This document shows, piece by piece, positions 34,973 to 44,389 of a stretch of 64,000 nucleotides of DNA. The translations under genes and the position numbers were made by a program. The first letter of the stretch is position 1. Every line of letters starts with the position of its first letter. The notes below the pieces were generated by a model. It saw only the letters and a program-made list of their open reading frames with translations. It searched no databases and was not told where the DNA came from. Source of the DNA: Brevibacterium sp. CCUG 69071 (GTDB lineage Bacteria > Actinomycetota > Actinomycetes > Actinomycetales > Brevibacteriaceae); contig NZ_PGFV01000002.1 of the NCBI RefSeq assembly GCF_021023135.1, positions 1 to 64,000 of the forward strand. The letters are read 5' to 3'.

Positions 34973-36512
34973 CCGGCGCATCCGGTTGACCGTCCAGAAC
35001 CGTCTGACGATCACCGTGGCTGTCCTCTCCGTTCTCACCCTGACCATCGTCGGGCTCATCCTCTACACCGTGGAGTCGAACAACGTCGCCAGCCGCAACT
35101 CGGCCTCCATGGCGCAGGAGATCGCGGAGATGCGCTCTTTCGCGCAGAACGGGGTCGACCCAGAAACGGGCAGTCCCTTCACCTCGGTGGATCAGATCCT
35201 CGGCCAGTTCCTCGCCCAGAACCAACCCGACGAGGACGAGACGCTCTTCGCCTTCCTCACCGATGGTCGCGTGCTCTACCAGGGCGAGCCGAAGGGGCTG
35301 CTGTCCGGGTCGAGTAAGTTCGAGAAGGCCGTGGCCGGGGTCTCGGGCAAGGGCGGGCAGATCGAACTGAGCGTCGGTGACGACCGGTACGAAGGCTATG
35401 TCCTCCCGATCGCCGGAGACGCCGAGGCGGCCACCGCTCCCAGCGCAAGCGCCCAGGCGACACCCGAGGGATCGCCGACCGGACCCGAGGGCACCGACGG
35501 CGGAACGCCGGGCTCCGGTGAAGGCACGGCCGAGGTCGGCGAGGTCGACGGTGTCGGCCAGCCGAGCGGTGCGAACGGCGGCGGTGCCTTCGTCGTCGTC
35601 CACAATGTCTCGGCCAGCCAGTCCGACCTGTCCCAGATCATGCAGATCTACATCGTCGTGGCCCTCGCCGCCGCCCTCCTCATCTCGGGGATCTCCTCGA
35701 TCCTCGCCCGCCGCCTGCTCTACCCGGTGACCGAACTGAGGCAGACCGCCCAGTCGATCTCCGGCGGCGACCTCAGCAGTCGCCTGGTGACCAAGGGCAA
35801 TGACGACATCGCAGAGCTCGGCCACACCTTCAACGACATGCTCGACCGCCTGGAGTCCGCGTTCGAGACCCAGCGTCGCTTCCTCGACGACGTCGGCCAC
35901 GAGCTGCGCACCCCGTTGACGATCCTCAGCGGCCACCTCGAGACCATGGACTCCAGCGATGTCGACGACGTCGATGAAACCCGGGCGATGCTCCTCGATG
36001 AGACGGATCGGATGGGCCGCCTCGTCGAGGAGCTGCTCATCCTCGCCCGGGCCCGCCGTCCCGATTTCGTCCGCTTCGCCGAGGTGGACCTGCGTTCCCT
36101 GCTCACCGATTCGCTTGCAAAGGCCAGAGGGTTGGGAGATCGGGACTGGAGCGTCGAGGCCCCCGAATCCGTTCCCGTGCTCGCCGATCGGCAGCGACTG
36201 ACCCAGGCGCTGCTGCAGCTGGCTGCCAACGCCGTCGAGCACACCGAGGACGGTCAGGCGATCACCTTCGGCGCGAGCAGCGATGAGGACCGCGTCCACA
36301 TCTGGGTCCGCGACGAGGGCAGGGGAGTCCCGGACGAGATCGCCGCCGACATCTTCGACCGCTTCAGCCGCGGATCGAACGAAGGGGCGGGCTTCGGCCT
36401 CGGGCTGTCCATCATCAGAGCCATCGCCGAGGCGCACGGAGGGACCGTGGTCCTCGACCGAGTCTCCGTCGGCGCACAGTTCCGCATGATCCTGCCGAAA
36501 GGACCGAAGTGA
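34956..36512 (+). CDS. OmpR-partner sensor histidine kinase
   Basis: A 518-residue kinase. TM1 is at about residues 18-40, followed by an extracytoplasmic domain of about 180 residues whose end is a low-complexity Pro/Gly/Thr/Glu stretch; TM2 at about 226-250, a HAMP linker ('RRLLYPVTELRQTAQSISGG'), HisKA with His315 in 'DVGHELRTPL', and a HATPase domain with 'LAANAVEH', 'RDEGRGVP' and 'GFGLGLSI'. The ATG at 34956 lies inside the Asp-repeat of the upstream gene; ATG 34944 is an alternative. The stop overlaps the response regulator (GTGA). It probably controls the downstream glycosyltransferase/exporter genes. Confidence 0.88.
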   Translation: MTATTDRRIRLTVQNRLTITVAVLSVLTLTIVGLILYTVESNNVASRNSASMAQEIAEMRSFAQNGVDPETGSPFTSVDQILGQFLAQNQPDEDETLFAFLTDGRVLYQGEPKGLLSGSSKFEKAVAGVSGKGGQIELSVGDDRYEGYVLPIAGDAEAATAPSASAQATPEGSPTGPEGTDGGTPGSGEGTAEVGEVDGVGQPSGANGGGAFVVVHNVSASQSDLSQIMQIYIVVALAAALLISGISSILARRLLYPVTELRQTAQSISGGDLSSRLVTKGNDDIAELGHTFNDMLDRLESAFETQRRFLDDVGHELRTPLTILSGHLETMDSSDVDDVDETRAMLLDETDRMGRLVEELLILARARRPDFVRFAEVDLRSLLTDSLAKARGLGDRDWSVEAPESVPVLADRQRLTQALLQLAANAVEHTEDGQAITFGASSDEDRVHIWVRDEGRGVPDEIAADIFDRFSRGSNEGAGFGLGLSIIRAIAEAHGGTVVLDRVSVGAQFRMILPKGPK

Positions 36513-37168
36513 AGAGAATTCTGCTGGCCGAAGACGAAGACCGGATCTCGGCATTCATCGCCAAGGGGCTCAGCGCCGCGGGCTTCAGCACCCAGACCGC
36601 CGCCGACGGCATCACCGCTCGAGATCTGGCCCTGACCGGAGACTTCGCTCTCCTCGTCCTCGACATCGGGCTGCCCCGCCTCGACGGGTTCGCCGTGCTC
36701 GACACCCTGCGGCGGCAGCGACCCGAGCTGCCCGTGCTCGTCCTCACCGCCCGGGACAACCCCGATGACACGATCTTCGCCCTCGAGTCCGGGGCCGTTG
36801 ACTACATGATCAAGCCCTTCCGCTTCGGCGAGCTGCTGGCCAGGATCAAGCTCCGCCTCAAGGAGACCGGCACCGAGGCGGCCAGCACCGAACTGACCCG
36901 CGGGGAAGTGCGCATCGATCTGCTCAGGCGGCAGGTGTGGGTGGCCGAGCGCCTCGTCGAACTCTCCGCCAGGGAGCTGTCACTGGCGGAGATCCTGCTG
37001 AAGAACCGGGGCAAGGTGCTCTCCCGCGAGCAGCTGCTCTCCCATGTGTGGGGCTTCGACTTCGATCCCGGATCGAATGTCGTCGACGTCTACATCGGGT
37101 ATCTGCGCAAGAAGCTCGGCAGCGATTTCGTCACCACCGTGCGTGGTTTCGGGTACCGGGTGGACTGA
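36509..37168 (+). CDS. OmpR/PhoB-family response regulator
   Basis: A 219-residue regulator beginning at a GTG that overlaps the kinase stop by four bases. The receiver has 'LLAEDEDRISAFI', phospho-acceptor Asp52 in 'LVLDIGLPRLDG' and Lys in 'YMIKPFRFGELLARI'. The winged-helix domain (about 125-219) ends in the typical 'NVVDVYIGYLRKKLG' then 'VRGFGYRVD'. It lies 62 bases before the first glycosyltransferase, so it may activate or repress that operon. Confidence 0.93.
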   Translation: MKRILLAEDEDRISAFIAKGLSAAGFSTQTAADGITARDLALTGDFALLVLDIGLPRLDGFAVLDTLRRQRPELPVLVLTARDNPDDTIFALESGAVDYMIKPFRFGELLARIKLRLKETGTEAASTELTRGEVRIDLLRRQVWVAERLVELSARELSLAEILLKNRGKVLSREQLLSHVWGFDFDPGSNVVDVYIGYLRKKLGSDFVTTVRGFGYRVD

Positions 37169-37230
37169 CCTAAGAGACTTCTCATCCGGGTCTTAATCGC
37201 ATCTTATTCCTGAGTACCAGGCTGAGATGT

Positions 37231-38571
37231 ATGACAAGGAACCTGAGAATCGCGCTCTTCTCCCACGACTCGCTGGGACTGGGCCACATCCGCCGCAACC
37301 GGGCCCTGGCCTTCGCGCTGGCAAAGGACCTGCCCGCCCTGACCGGGCGTCCCGTAAGCGGACTGCTCATCGCCGGGAACCCCGAGGCCGCCAGGTTCGA
37401 CCTCCCGGACGGCTGGGACTGGGTGATCCTGCCGGGAGTCACGCCGGCAGAGGGCGGCTACGCGCCCCGGGCGCTCGCCTCGACGATGGAGAAGCTCAGC
37501 GCCCTGCGCGCCGCAGCCATCACCGCGATCCTCGATCAGCAGCGACCCGAGCTCTTCATCGTCGACCGGCGCCCCTTCGGCATCGACGGAGAACTCACCG
37601 AGGCGCTCGATCAGATGCGCGCCCACGGCTGCCGCACGGTGCTGGGACTGCGCGAGGTCCTCGACACCCCCGCAGTCATCGACGCCGAATGGAACCGAGT
37701 GGGCGGACCCGACACCGTGGCCGAGGCCTTCGACGAAGTCTGGATCTACGGCGATCCGAACGTCTACGATCCCCGGGAGACCGGCGAAGTGCCGCCGAGA
37801 CTCGCCGCCATGGCCCAAAGCACCGGGTACCTCTCACAGTGCCGACCCGCCCACAGCCTGCCCGCCGACGACCTCGCCGCCCACAGCCTGCCCGCCGATG
37901 ACCGCGCCGACTTTGCGGTTCCTGCCGCGCTCGAGTCCGGCCGGTTCGTCCTCACCTGCCTCGGCGGCGGATCCGACGGCGGTGCCCTTGCCCGGATCGC
38001 GGTCGAGGCCGCCGCGCCGGCCGGCCACAGCCATCTCGTCATAACCGGACCCCAGATGGACATCGCTGAGGCCGAAGCGCTCCAGCGCGACGCGGACGAA
38101 TCGACCATCGTCATCCGCCACAGCGACGACGTCCCCGGACTCATCGCCCGAGCCGAAGCCGTGGTGTGCATGGGCGGATACAACACGCTCGCCGAGGTGA
38201 TGGCCACCGACACCCCGGCCCTCGTCATTCCCCGCAGGGGACACCGGGCAGAACAGCCCCGACGAGCCTTCGCCCTCGCCGCAGCCGGAGCCGTCGACGC
38301 CCTCTGCCTCGACGAGGCGAACGCCGCCGCGCTGAGTGACTGGTTCGGCAGGCAGGCGGAGTCCTCCATCGATCGCACCCACCTCGACCTCAGCGGCCTG
38401 TCGACGGTTCCCCGCCTGGCCGCCGATCTCCTCGCATCGGACCGCAGCGACGTCGATGCTGCCGGCACGATCGGTGTTGCCGGCGCAGTCGACGCAACCC
38501 GGACCCAGCTCGTCGAGAACTCACTTGCCCCTGTCGTCCCCGCACTGGAGGAGACCCGCCATGCCGTCTGA
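37231..38571 (+). CDS. MurG-like glycosyltransferase (COG4671-type)
   Basis: A 446-residue GT-B enzyme. The N-terminus 'ALFSHDSLGLGHIRRNRAL' is the acceptor-side G-loop (GLGHxxR), and the C-terminal domain carries 'LTCLGGGSDGG' and 'GGYNTLAEVMATDTPALVIP', the nucleotide-sugar site as in MurG-type enzymes. A short tandem duplication (two copies of AHSLPADD) near residue 210 looks like a recent in-frame repeat. It opens the run of overlapping glycosyltransferase, exporter and kinase genes. Donor and acceptor cannot be predicted. Confidence 0.85.
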   Translation: MTRNLRIALFSHDSLGLGHIRRNRALAFALAKDLPALTGRPVSGLLIAGNPEAARFDLPDGWDWVILPGVTPAEGGYAPRALASTMEKLSALRAAAITAILDQQRPELFIVDRRPFGIDGELTEALDQMRAHGCRTVLGLREVLDTPAVIDAEWNRVGGPDTVAEAFDEVWIYGDPNVYDPRETGEVPPRLAAMAQSTGYLSQCRPAHSLPADDLAAHSLPADDRADFAVPAALESGRFVLTCLGGGSDGGALARIAVEAAAPAGHSHLVITGPQMDIAEAEALQRDADESTIVIRHSDDVPGLIARAEAVVCMGGYNTLAEVMATDTPALVIPRRGHRAEQPRRAFALAAAGAVDALCLDEANAAALSDWFGRQAESSIDRTHLDLSGLSTVPRLAADLLASDRSDVDAAGTIGVAGAVDATRTQLVENSLAPVVPALEETRHAV

Positions 38572-39979
38572 GACCGCACCCGCCGAGGTGGTCGAACCCA
38601 CCGAAACGGCCGGCCGTCCCCGTGGCCGCCGAGCCTATGTGCTCAAAATGTACCCGCGCTTCTCCGAGACCTTCATCGTCTCCGAGATCCTCGCCCGCGA
38701 GGCCGCTGGGGAGGAGCTGATCATCTTCTCCCTGCGTCCGAGCACGGACACCCGCTTCCACCCCGAGCTCGCCCGGGTTCGGGCCCAGGTCATCCACGTC
38801 GAGCGTCCGACTTCGGCCCGCAGCTTCTGGCAGACCTGGACCGAGTGCGCCGGCCAGCCTCACCTGGCCGCATCCCTGCCGAACCACCTCGGCGAGCTGA
38901 GCGAACTCGCCCACGACGATGCGATCCAGGCTCTGCAGATCGCCCGCCTGGCACTCGCACACGAGGTCACCCACCTGCACGCGCACTTCGCCTCGGTGGC
39001 AACGACCGTGGCCAGGGCCGCCTCGGCGCTGACCGGGATTCCCTACTCCTTCACCACGCACGCGAAGGACATCTTCCACGAGGATGTCGTGCTCGCCGAC
39101 CTCGCCCGGAAGACCGCCGACGCGGACCACGTGATCGCGATCAGCGAATTCAACCGGCGCTTCCTCACCTCGGTGCTCGGCCCCGAGCTCTCCGACAGAC
39201 TCGTCGTCGTCCGCAACGGACTCGAACTCGATCGCTTCCCCTACCGGCCACGGGTCGGGGGAGAGGCGCAGTCCGGCCGCGACCGCGGCCCCGCCGGCTG
39301 CAGCGGCGACCCCGCGGTCACGATCCCCTCGCTGCTTGCGGTCGGTCGCCTCGTCGAGAAGAAGGGCTTCACCCACCTGCTCACCGCACTGGCGCGACTG
39401 CGCGACGCCGGCACTCCGGCAAGCCTCGACCTCGTCGGCACCGGACCTCTCGAAGGCCAACTGCGCGAGCGCATCGCCGAACTCGACCTCGGCAGACTCG
39501 TCACCCTCCACGGGGCTCTGACCCAGGCGGAGGTCCGTGACATGTTCGCCTCCCACGACCTCCTCGTCGCCCCCTTCGTCATCGGCTCCGACGGCAACGC
39601 CGACGGACTGCCCACCGTCCTCCTCGAAGGCATGGCCACCGGCATCCCATGCATCGCCGGCACCGTCACCGCCGTCCCCGAGGTCATCGACCACGATCGC
39701 ACGGGGTGGCTCGTGACCGGGGACGATCCGGTCGACATCGCCGACACCATCGCCGAGGTGGTCCGCCGCATCCGCGACACCCCGGCGGTCGTGCGCGCCG
39801 TCACCGATGCCGCCCGTGAGCTCGTGAGCGCACGTCACGATTCCCGGACTCAAGCCGAGAAGCTGGCCGGCCTCGCCGATGCCGCGGCATCTGTGCCATC
39901 CGAGGCCGCAGAGTCCGCGTCATCTGCCACGGTCGCCCCCGCCCTCCCCACCATCCCTGAACTGGAGCATGTGTCATGA
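38561..39979 (+). CDS. Glycosyltransferase family 4 (first copy)
   Basis: A 472-residue GT-B glycosyltransferase overlapping the previous gene by 11 bases, with GGAGGAG upstream of ATG 38561. Family marks: 'YPRFSETFIVSEILAREA' at the N-terminus (a pattern common to GT4 enzymes of exopolysaccharide loci), 'LHAHFASVATTVA', 'SFTTHAKDIF', 'AVGRLVEKKGFTHLL' and the donor motif 'PTVLLEGMATGIPCIAG' with Glu. An Ala/Ser/Pro-rich tail of about 35 residues closes the protein. It is likely cytoplasmic or peripheral on the membrane, adding a sugar to a lipid-linked or soluble acceptor. Confidence 0.88.
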   Translation: MPSETAPAEVVEPTETAGRPRGRRAYVLKMYPRFSETFIVSEILAREAAGEELIIFSLRPSTDTRFHPELARVRAQVIHVERPTSARSFWQTWTECAGQPHLAASLPNHLGELSELAHDDAIQALQIARLALAHEVTHLHAHFASVATTVARAASALTGIPYSFTTHAKDIFHEDVVLADLARKTADADHVIAISEFNRRFLTSVLGPELSDRLVVVRNGLELDRFPYRPRVGGEAQSGRDRGPAGCSGDPAVTIPSLLAVGRLVEKKGFTHLLTALARLRDAGTPASLDLVGTGPLEGQLRERIAELDLGRLVTLHGALTQAEVRDMFASHDLLVAPFVIGSDGNADGLPTVLLEGMATGIPCIAGTVTAVPEVIDHDRTGWLVTGDDPVDIADTIAEVVRRIRDTPAVVRAVTDAARELVSARHDSRTQAEKLAGLADAAASVPSEAAESASSATVAPALPTIPELEHVS

Positions 39980-41187
39980 GAATCGCCTACGTCCTGCTCG
40001 ACCCGGGCATCGGAGTCTTCGGCACGAAAGGTGCCAGCGTCCACGTCCAAGAGGTCGTCCGCACCTTCCGCGACCTCGGACACGAAGTCAGCGTCTTCTG
40101 CACCCGCACCGACGATGACGTGCCGGCCGACCTCGCCGACCTCGACGTCACCCGTCTCGCCGTCCCCTCCGGCCTCGAGGCGGGGCAGCGGGAGATCGCG
40201 CTGCTGCGCCTGTCCGACATGCTCACGGACATGGTCGTCGACATCGACTCGGGATCCGAGGCCGGCTTCGATCTCGTCTACGAACGGTACTCCCTGTTCT
40301 CCACGGCCGGTGCCCAGGTCAGCGACCGCCTCGGCGTGCCCTTGGTCCTCGAAGTCAACGCACCGCTGCTGGCCGAACAGCGTCAGCATCGCGGACTGGT
40401 CCACGGTGAGCATGCGGCGCGGGCCACCGCCGGCAGCTTCGCCGGGGCGAAGCGCATCGTGTGCGTGAGCGAACTCGTCGCCGACTGGGTGCGGCGGGAC
40501 TATCCCGGACTCGCCGATGTCAACGTCGTGCCGAACGGGGTGAACACGGACCGGATCACGCCCGCGCCAGGCCGCCACGACCGCCTCGGCGTGCGGCGTC
40601 CCCGCGGGGACGTACGCATCGGGTTCGTCGGCACACTCAAACCCTGGCACGGCACCGATCGCCTCATCACCGCGTGCGCCGGACTGCGCGGAAACGTCCA
40701 ACTCGACATCGTCGGCCACGGTCCCGAAGCCGCGGCCCTCGAGGCACAGGCGCAGACGCTGGGAATCAGTGAGAGAGTGACCTTCCACGGTGCGCTCGCC
40801 CCCGCGGACGTGCCGGCGCGCCTGCAGGCCTTCGACATCGCGGTGGCACCCTACCCTGCAGAGGAGAACTACTTCTCCCCGCTCAAGCTCTACGAATACC
40901 TGGCCGCGGGACTGCCCATCGTCGCCTCACGGGTGGGCGCGATCCCCGGCGTGCTCGAGGGCACCGGGGCCGCGATCCTCACTGATCCGGATGACACCGC
41001 CGAACTCACCCGAGCCCTGCAGACGCTTGTCGACGACGCCGAGGTGCGCCGGGAGATGGGAGCGCGCGCTCGCGCCGAGGCTCTCAGCCGCCACTCCTGG
41101 ACCAGCCGGTGCCGGGACATCCTCGCCCCGTTCATCGCTGAGCCGACGACGTGCCGTGCGGACTCGGAGGCGGTGAGGACGGTATGA
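39976..41187 (+). CDS. Glycosyltransferase family 4 (second copy)
   Basis: A 403-residue GT-B enzyme overlapping its neighbours on both sides by ATGA. The N-terminal 'GIGVFGTKGASVHVQEVV' is the acceptor-side glycine loop; 'GFVGTLKPWHGTDRLI' and 'SPLKLYEYLAAGLPIVAS' are the donor-side motifs with the GT4 Glu. It is not a duplicate of the preceding enzyme: sequence similarity is limited to fold motifs, so the two probably add different sugars in sequence. Confidence 0.88.
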   Translation: MRIAYVLLDPGIGVFGTKGASVHVQEVVRTFRDLGHEVSVFCTRTDDDVPADLADLDVTRLAVPSGLEAGQREIALLRLSDMLTDMVVDIDSGSEAGFDLVYERYSLFSTAGAQVSDRLGVPLVLEVNAPLLAEQRQHRGLVHGEHAARATAGSFAGAKRIVCVSELVADWVRRDYPGLADVNVVPNGVNTDRITPAPGRHDRLGVRRPRGDVRIGFVGTLKPWHGTDRLITACAGLRGNVQLDIVGHGPEAAALEAQAQTLGISERVTFHGALAPADVPARLQAFDIAVAPYPAEENYFSPLKLYEYLAAGLPIVASRVGAIPGVLEGTGAAILTDPDDTAELTRALQTLVDDAEVRREMGARARAEALSRHSWTSRCRDILAPFIAEPTTCRADSEAVRTV

Positions 41188-43070
41188 GCAGCAAGTCCAC
41201 GCTCTCCGCATCCGCGCTGCGCCGCACCCTGCGGATCATCACCCCGCATCTCGGGCAGCACCGTTGGCTTATCATCGGCGGTCTGGCCTCGCTGCTGTGC
41301 GATGTCGTCTTCCGCATCCTCGAACCCTGGCCGATCAAGATCGCCGTGGACGCGGTCACCTCGGCGCTCGGAGCACAGATCGGGCCCACGCTCGGCGTCG
41401 GCGGCGGGGTCGGTGCGACCCTGGCCGCCGCGGCGATCGGACTCGCCGTCATCGTCGGCGGGCGGGCCGTGTCGAACTACGCCGCGACGATCTGCTTCGC
41501 CCTCGTCGGCGCCAGAGTCGCCACCCAACTGCGCTCCCGGGTCTTCGACCATGTGCAGGCCCTGTCGCTGAGATACCACTCCCGGGCCTCGATCGGTGAC
41601 ACCTCCCAACGCCTCGTCGGCGACATCGGACGACTCCAAGAGGTCGCGGTCACCGCCGGCCTGCCGCTCATCGGCAACGTCATCACCCTGGCCGTGCTGC
41701 TCGTCGTCATGGTCATCCTCGACCCCGTGCTCAGCGCCATCGTGCTCGTCACCGCGGGCGTCTACGGACTGCTCTCGAAGGTCGCGACGCCGAAGATCAC
41801 CCAGGCTTCGCGGTCCACGCGCAAGGGGGAGGGGCGCCTCGTCGGGTCCGCCGCCGAGGCGCTCGGAGCCATCCGCGTCGTCCAGGCCTACGGACTCGAG
41901 GGCACCGTGGCCAAGGACTTCGCAGACGGCAACGAGCGAGCACTCAAGGCCGGCGTGCGGGCACGCCGACTGGCCGCGGGACTCGAACGCTCCACCGACG
42001 TCCTCGTCGGCATCTCCCAGGCCCTCGTGCTCGCCTTCGGCAGCTGGCAGGTGCTGCGCGGGGTGATGTCCCCGGGCGACCTCGTGCTCTTCCTCCTCTA
42101 CCTCAAGATCGCGATGAAGCCGCTGCGGGACATGGCAAAGTACACCGGTCGGATCGCCCGCGCCACGGCCTCGGGCGAACGGATCGCGGACCTCCTCGAC
42201 GAACCGGTCGAGATCGCCGACGCTCCCGGAGCGATCGGCATGGGACCCGTGTCCGGTGACGTCGTCTTCGACCGCGTCACCTCGGCCGACGGCCACGGCA
42301 CACCCCTGTTCGACGATCTCGAGCTGCTCGTCCCCGCCGGGCAGAAGATCGGGATCCTCGGGGCCTCCGGGGCAGGCAAGTCGACCCTGATGAGCTACCT
42401 GCTGAGACTCTCCCAGCCGGATTCCGGCTCGATCTTCATCGACGGCTACGACACTCGCAACGTCACCCGCTCCTCCCTGCGGTCGAACGTGTCCGTCCTC
42501 CTCCAGGAGTCCGTGCTCTTCGCCGCGAGCGTGCGGGAGAACATCCGCTACGGTCGCCTCGACGCCACCGACTCCGAGGTGGAGGCGGCGGCCCGTGCCG
42601 CCCACGCCGACGAGTTCATTCGCAGTCTGCCAGACGGCTATGACACGATCCTCGGCAACCGCGGAGACACACTCTCCGGTGGGCAGCGGCAACGTCTGGC
42701 CATCGCAAGGGCGCTTGTCCGCAATGCCCCGATCGTCGTCTTCGATGAGGCCACCTTCGGACTCGACCCGCAGACACGATCGCAGGTCACCAGGTCCGTC
42801 TCGGCGCTGACCACGGGGAAGACGAGCATCGTCATCACTCACGACCTGTCCATGCTCCGGGATCTCGACCGAGTCGTCTGGCTCGAGGGCGGACGGATCG
42901 TCGAGGACGGTTCGCCGGACACCCTGGCCGGCGACCCCCGCACCCGCTTCGCAACTTGGGTGCGGGCCCAGGAGAACGAAGCGCGGGGCACGGAGACCAG
43001 TGAGGTCTCGTTCGAGGGCGATTCCCGAATGGAATCGCAGGCACAGTCGCGCAGCGAGGTGGGAGCATGA
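41184..43070 (+). CDS. ABC exporter, fused permease and ATPase
   Basis: A 628-residue half-transporter of the MsbA/PglK-like exporter type. Six membrane segments occupy about residues 25-320, followed by the ATPase with Walker A 'GASGAGKST' (about 393), signature 'LSGGQRQRLAIARAL' (about 496), Walker B 'IVVFDEATFGLD' and the switch His in 'IVITHDLSML'. All catalytic elements are intact, so a homodimer should be active. Sitting between glycosyltransferases and kinase-fold proteins with ATGA overlaps at both ends, it most likely flips or exports the glycan or glycolipid they make. Confidence 0.92.
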   Translation: MSSKSTLSASALRRTLRIITPHLGQHRWLIIGGLASLLCDVVFRILEPWPIKIAVDAVTSALGAQIGPTLGVGGGVGATLAAAAIGLAVIVGGRAVSNYAATICFALVGARVATQLRSRVFDHVQALSLRYHSRASIGDTSQRLVGDIGRLQEVAVTAGLPLIGNVITLAVLLVVMVILDPVLSAIVLVTAGVYGLLSKVATPKITQASRSTRKGEGRLVGSAAEALGAIRVVQAYGLEGTVAKDFADGNERALKAGVRARRLAAGLERSTDVLVGISQALVLAFGSWQVLRGVMSPGDLVLFLLYLKIAMKPLRDMAKYTGRIARATASGERIADLLDEPVEIADAPGAIGMGPVSGDVVFDRVTSADGHGTPLFDDLELLVPAGQKIGILGASGAGKSTLMSYLLRLSQPDSGSIFIDGYDTRNVTRSSLRSNVSVLLQESVLFAASVRENIRYGRLDATDSEVEAAARAAHADEFIRSLPDGYDTILGNRGDTLSGGQRQRLAIARALVRNAPIVVFDEATFGLDPQTRSQVTRSVSALTTGKTSIVITHDLSMLRDLDRVVWLEGGRIVEDGSPDTLAGDPRTRFATWVRAQENEARGTETSEVSFEGDSRMESQAQSRSEVGA

Positions 43071-44389
43071 GCACCGCGAACTGCGCGCGACTGCCCTTCG
43101 TCGACGAACTTCGCTCGGCGCAGGCACTGAGTGGGCGCCTCGGGTTCCCGGTCCAACCGCAGCGGATCCGGGTCAAACCCGGCCGCAGCGCCATCGTCGC
43201 ATGGAGACGGGAGGGTCGGCGCCGCCTCGGCGGGTTCGAGAATTGGGGGTGGACCGCGGTCGTGACCAGCGAGGACAAGCTGGCGAACCTGCAGCGCAGG
43301 GCCGGCCGGCTCGGTCAGAGCCTGACCATCCATGAAGCTGGCGACCCGCGTTCGGCCGGAGCCACCGGGGGCGTCCTGCTCAGCGGCGGGCTGCTCGCCG
43401 ATGCCCGACTCGGCAAGGAGATCGCCCGTGCTCTCGGACGTGTAGAAGAGGGCGAGATCGAGGTGCTCGGCTACAACCCCGGGCGCCGAGTGCTGCTCAA
43501 ACACGTGCCGGCGGGAGGGGCGAATAGCGAGGGAATTCCAGGAAGCGAAGGAGGCGAGGGAGGTGTGGGAGACATGGGAGGCGCGGAAGCGCCCCGATTC
43601 GTGCGCATCGCTGCCAGATCGCAGACGCACCTCGTCGAGACGACCGAACAGTGGACGGGCTGGAATCTGCCGACCCTGCCGGCCGCGTATCTCGGCGGCC
43701 GGCAGGCCACCGTGTGGTCGCCGTGGTGGGGCATCGGAGATCTGCTCGCCTACCCGGATCATTCCTTGGCGGAGGAGGTGGGAGTGACCATTGCCGAACT
43801 CCACCGCCACACCCCCGTCGAGGCGGTTCACCCGATCCGCACATCGCCGCTCGACCAGGTGGGGAAGGGCGCAGGAGTGCTCGCAGATCTGGTGCCCGCG
43901 TATTCCGTCGTGATCGACGAGATCGTGACAGGTCTGCAGGAGCGGTTGTCTGCTGAGGTCGAGGAACGCGTCATCCACGGCGACCTCAGTCCCGACCAGG
44001 TGCTCGTCGGTCATTCCGAGTGCCGGATCATCGACCTCGACCGAGCCGGCGTGGGCGCCATCGGCGTGGACCTCGGTCGATGGCTCGCCTCGTGCCGGAG
44101 GAACGGTCTCGGGGCCCTGGAGACAGCTTTCCTCGACGGCTACCGGCAGGCCGGCGGCAGCGCAGTCGACCTCGGTGCGTGGATCGCGTGGGCGATGCTC
44201 ATCACGGCGCTCGAACCCTGGCGGACCTGCGCCACGGACTGGGAGGAACAGACGGTGAGGATCATCGCCGAGGCATATGCCGAGCTGTTCGGGAGCCCCC
44301 GACATCTCGGGCAGGCGCAGATCGACGACACGACCACGCATCTCCGGAGGGATGCGGCCGCTGTACGGCGGATCGAGGCGAGCCGATGA
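43067..44389 (+). CDS. APH/choline-kinase-fold phosphotransferase-like protein (first of two)
   Basis: A 440-residue protein overlapping the exporter by ATGA. The C-terminal half is an APH-type kinase lobe: catalytic loop 'HGDLSPDQ' (residues 304-311) and metal segment 'IIDLDRAGVGAIGVDLGRWL'. The residue equivalent to the metal-binding Asn of HGDxxxxN is Gln. The N-terminal half is unusual: 'RIRVKPGRSAIVAWRREG' and 'YNPGRRVLLKHV' could be two nucleotide-lobe strands, with a Gly-rich insertion near residue 150. It may phosphorylate a sugar or other small molecule of the pathway; the substrate is unknown. Confidence 0.75.
   Translation: MSTANCARLPFVDELRSAQALSGRLGFPVQPQRIRVKPGRSAIVAWRREGRRRLGGFENWGWTAVVTSEDKLANLQRRAGRLGQSLTIHEAGDPRSAGATGGVLLSGGLLADARLGKEIARALGRVEEGEIEVLGYNPGRRVLLKHVPAGGANSEGIPGSEGGEGGVGDMGGAEAPRFVRIAARSQTHLVETTEQWTGWNLPTLPAAYLGGRQATVWSPWWGIGDLLAYPDHSLAEEVGVTIAELHRHTPVEAVHPIRTSPLDQVGKGAGVLADLVPAYSVVIDEIVTGLQERLSAEVEERVIHGDLSPDQVLVGHSECRIIDLDRAGVGAIGVDLGRWLASCRRNGLGALETAFLDGYRQAGGSAVDLGAWIAWAMLITALEPWRTCATDWEEQTVRIIAEAYAELFGSPRHLGQAQIDDTTTHLRRDAAAVRRIEASR

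Noticed and set aside
34668..36554. A 628-codon minus-strand frame opposite the sensor kinase
   Set aside because: It mirrors the kinase gene and the Asp repeat (read as His/Arg repeats); composition is non-protein-like.
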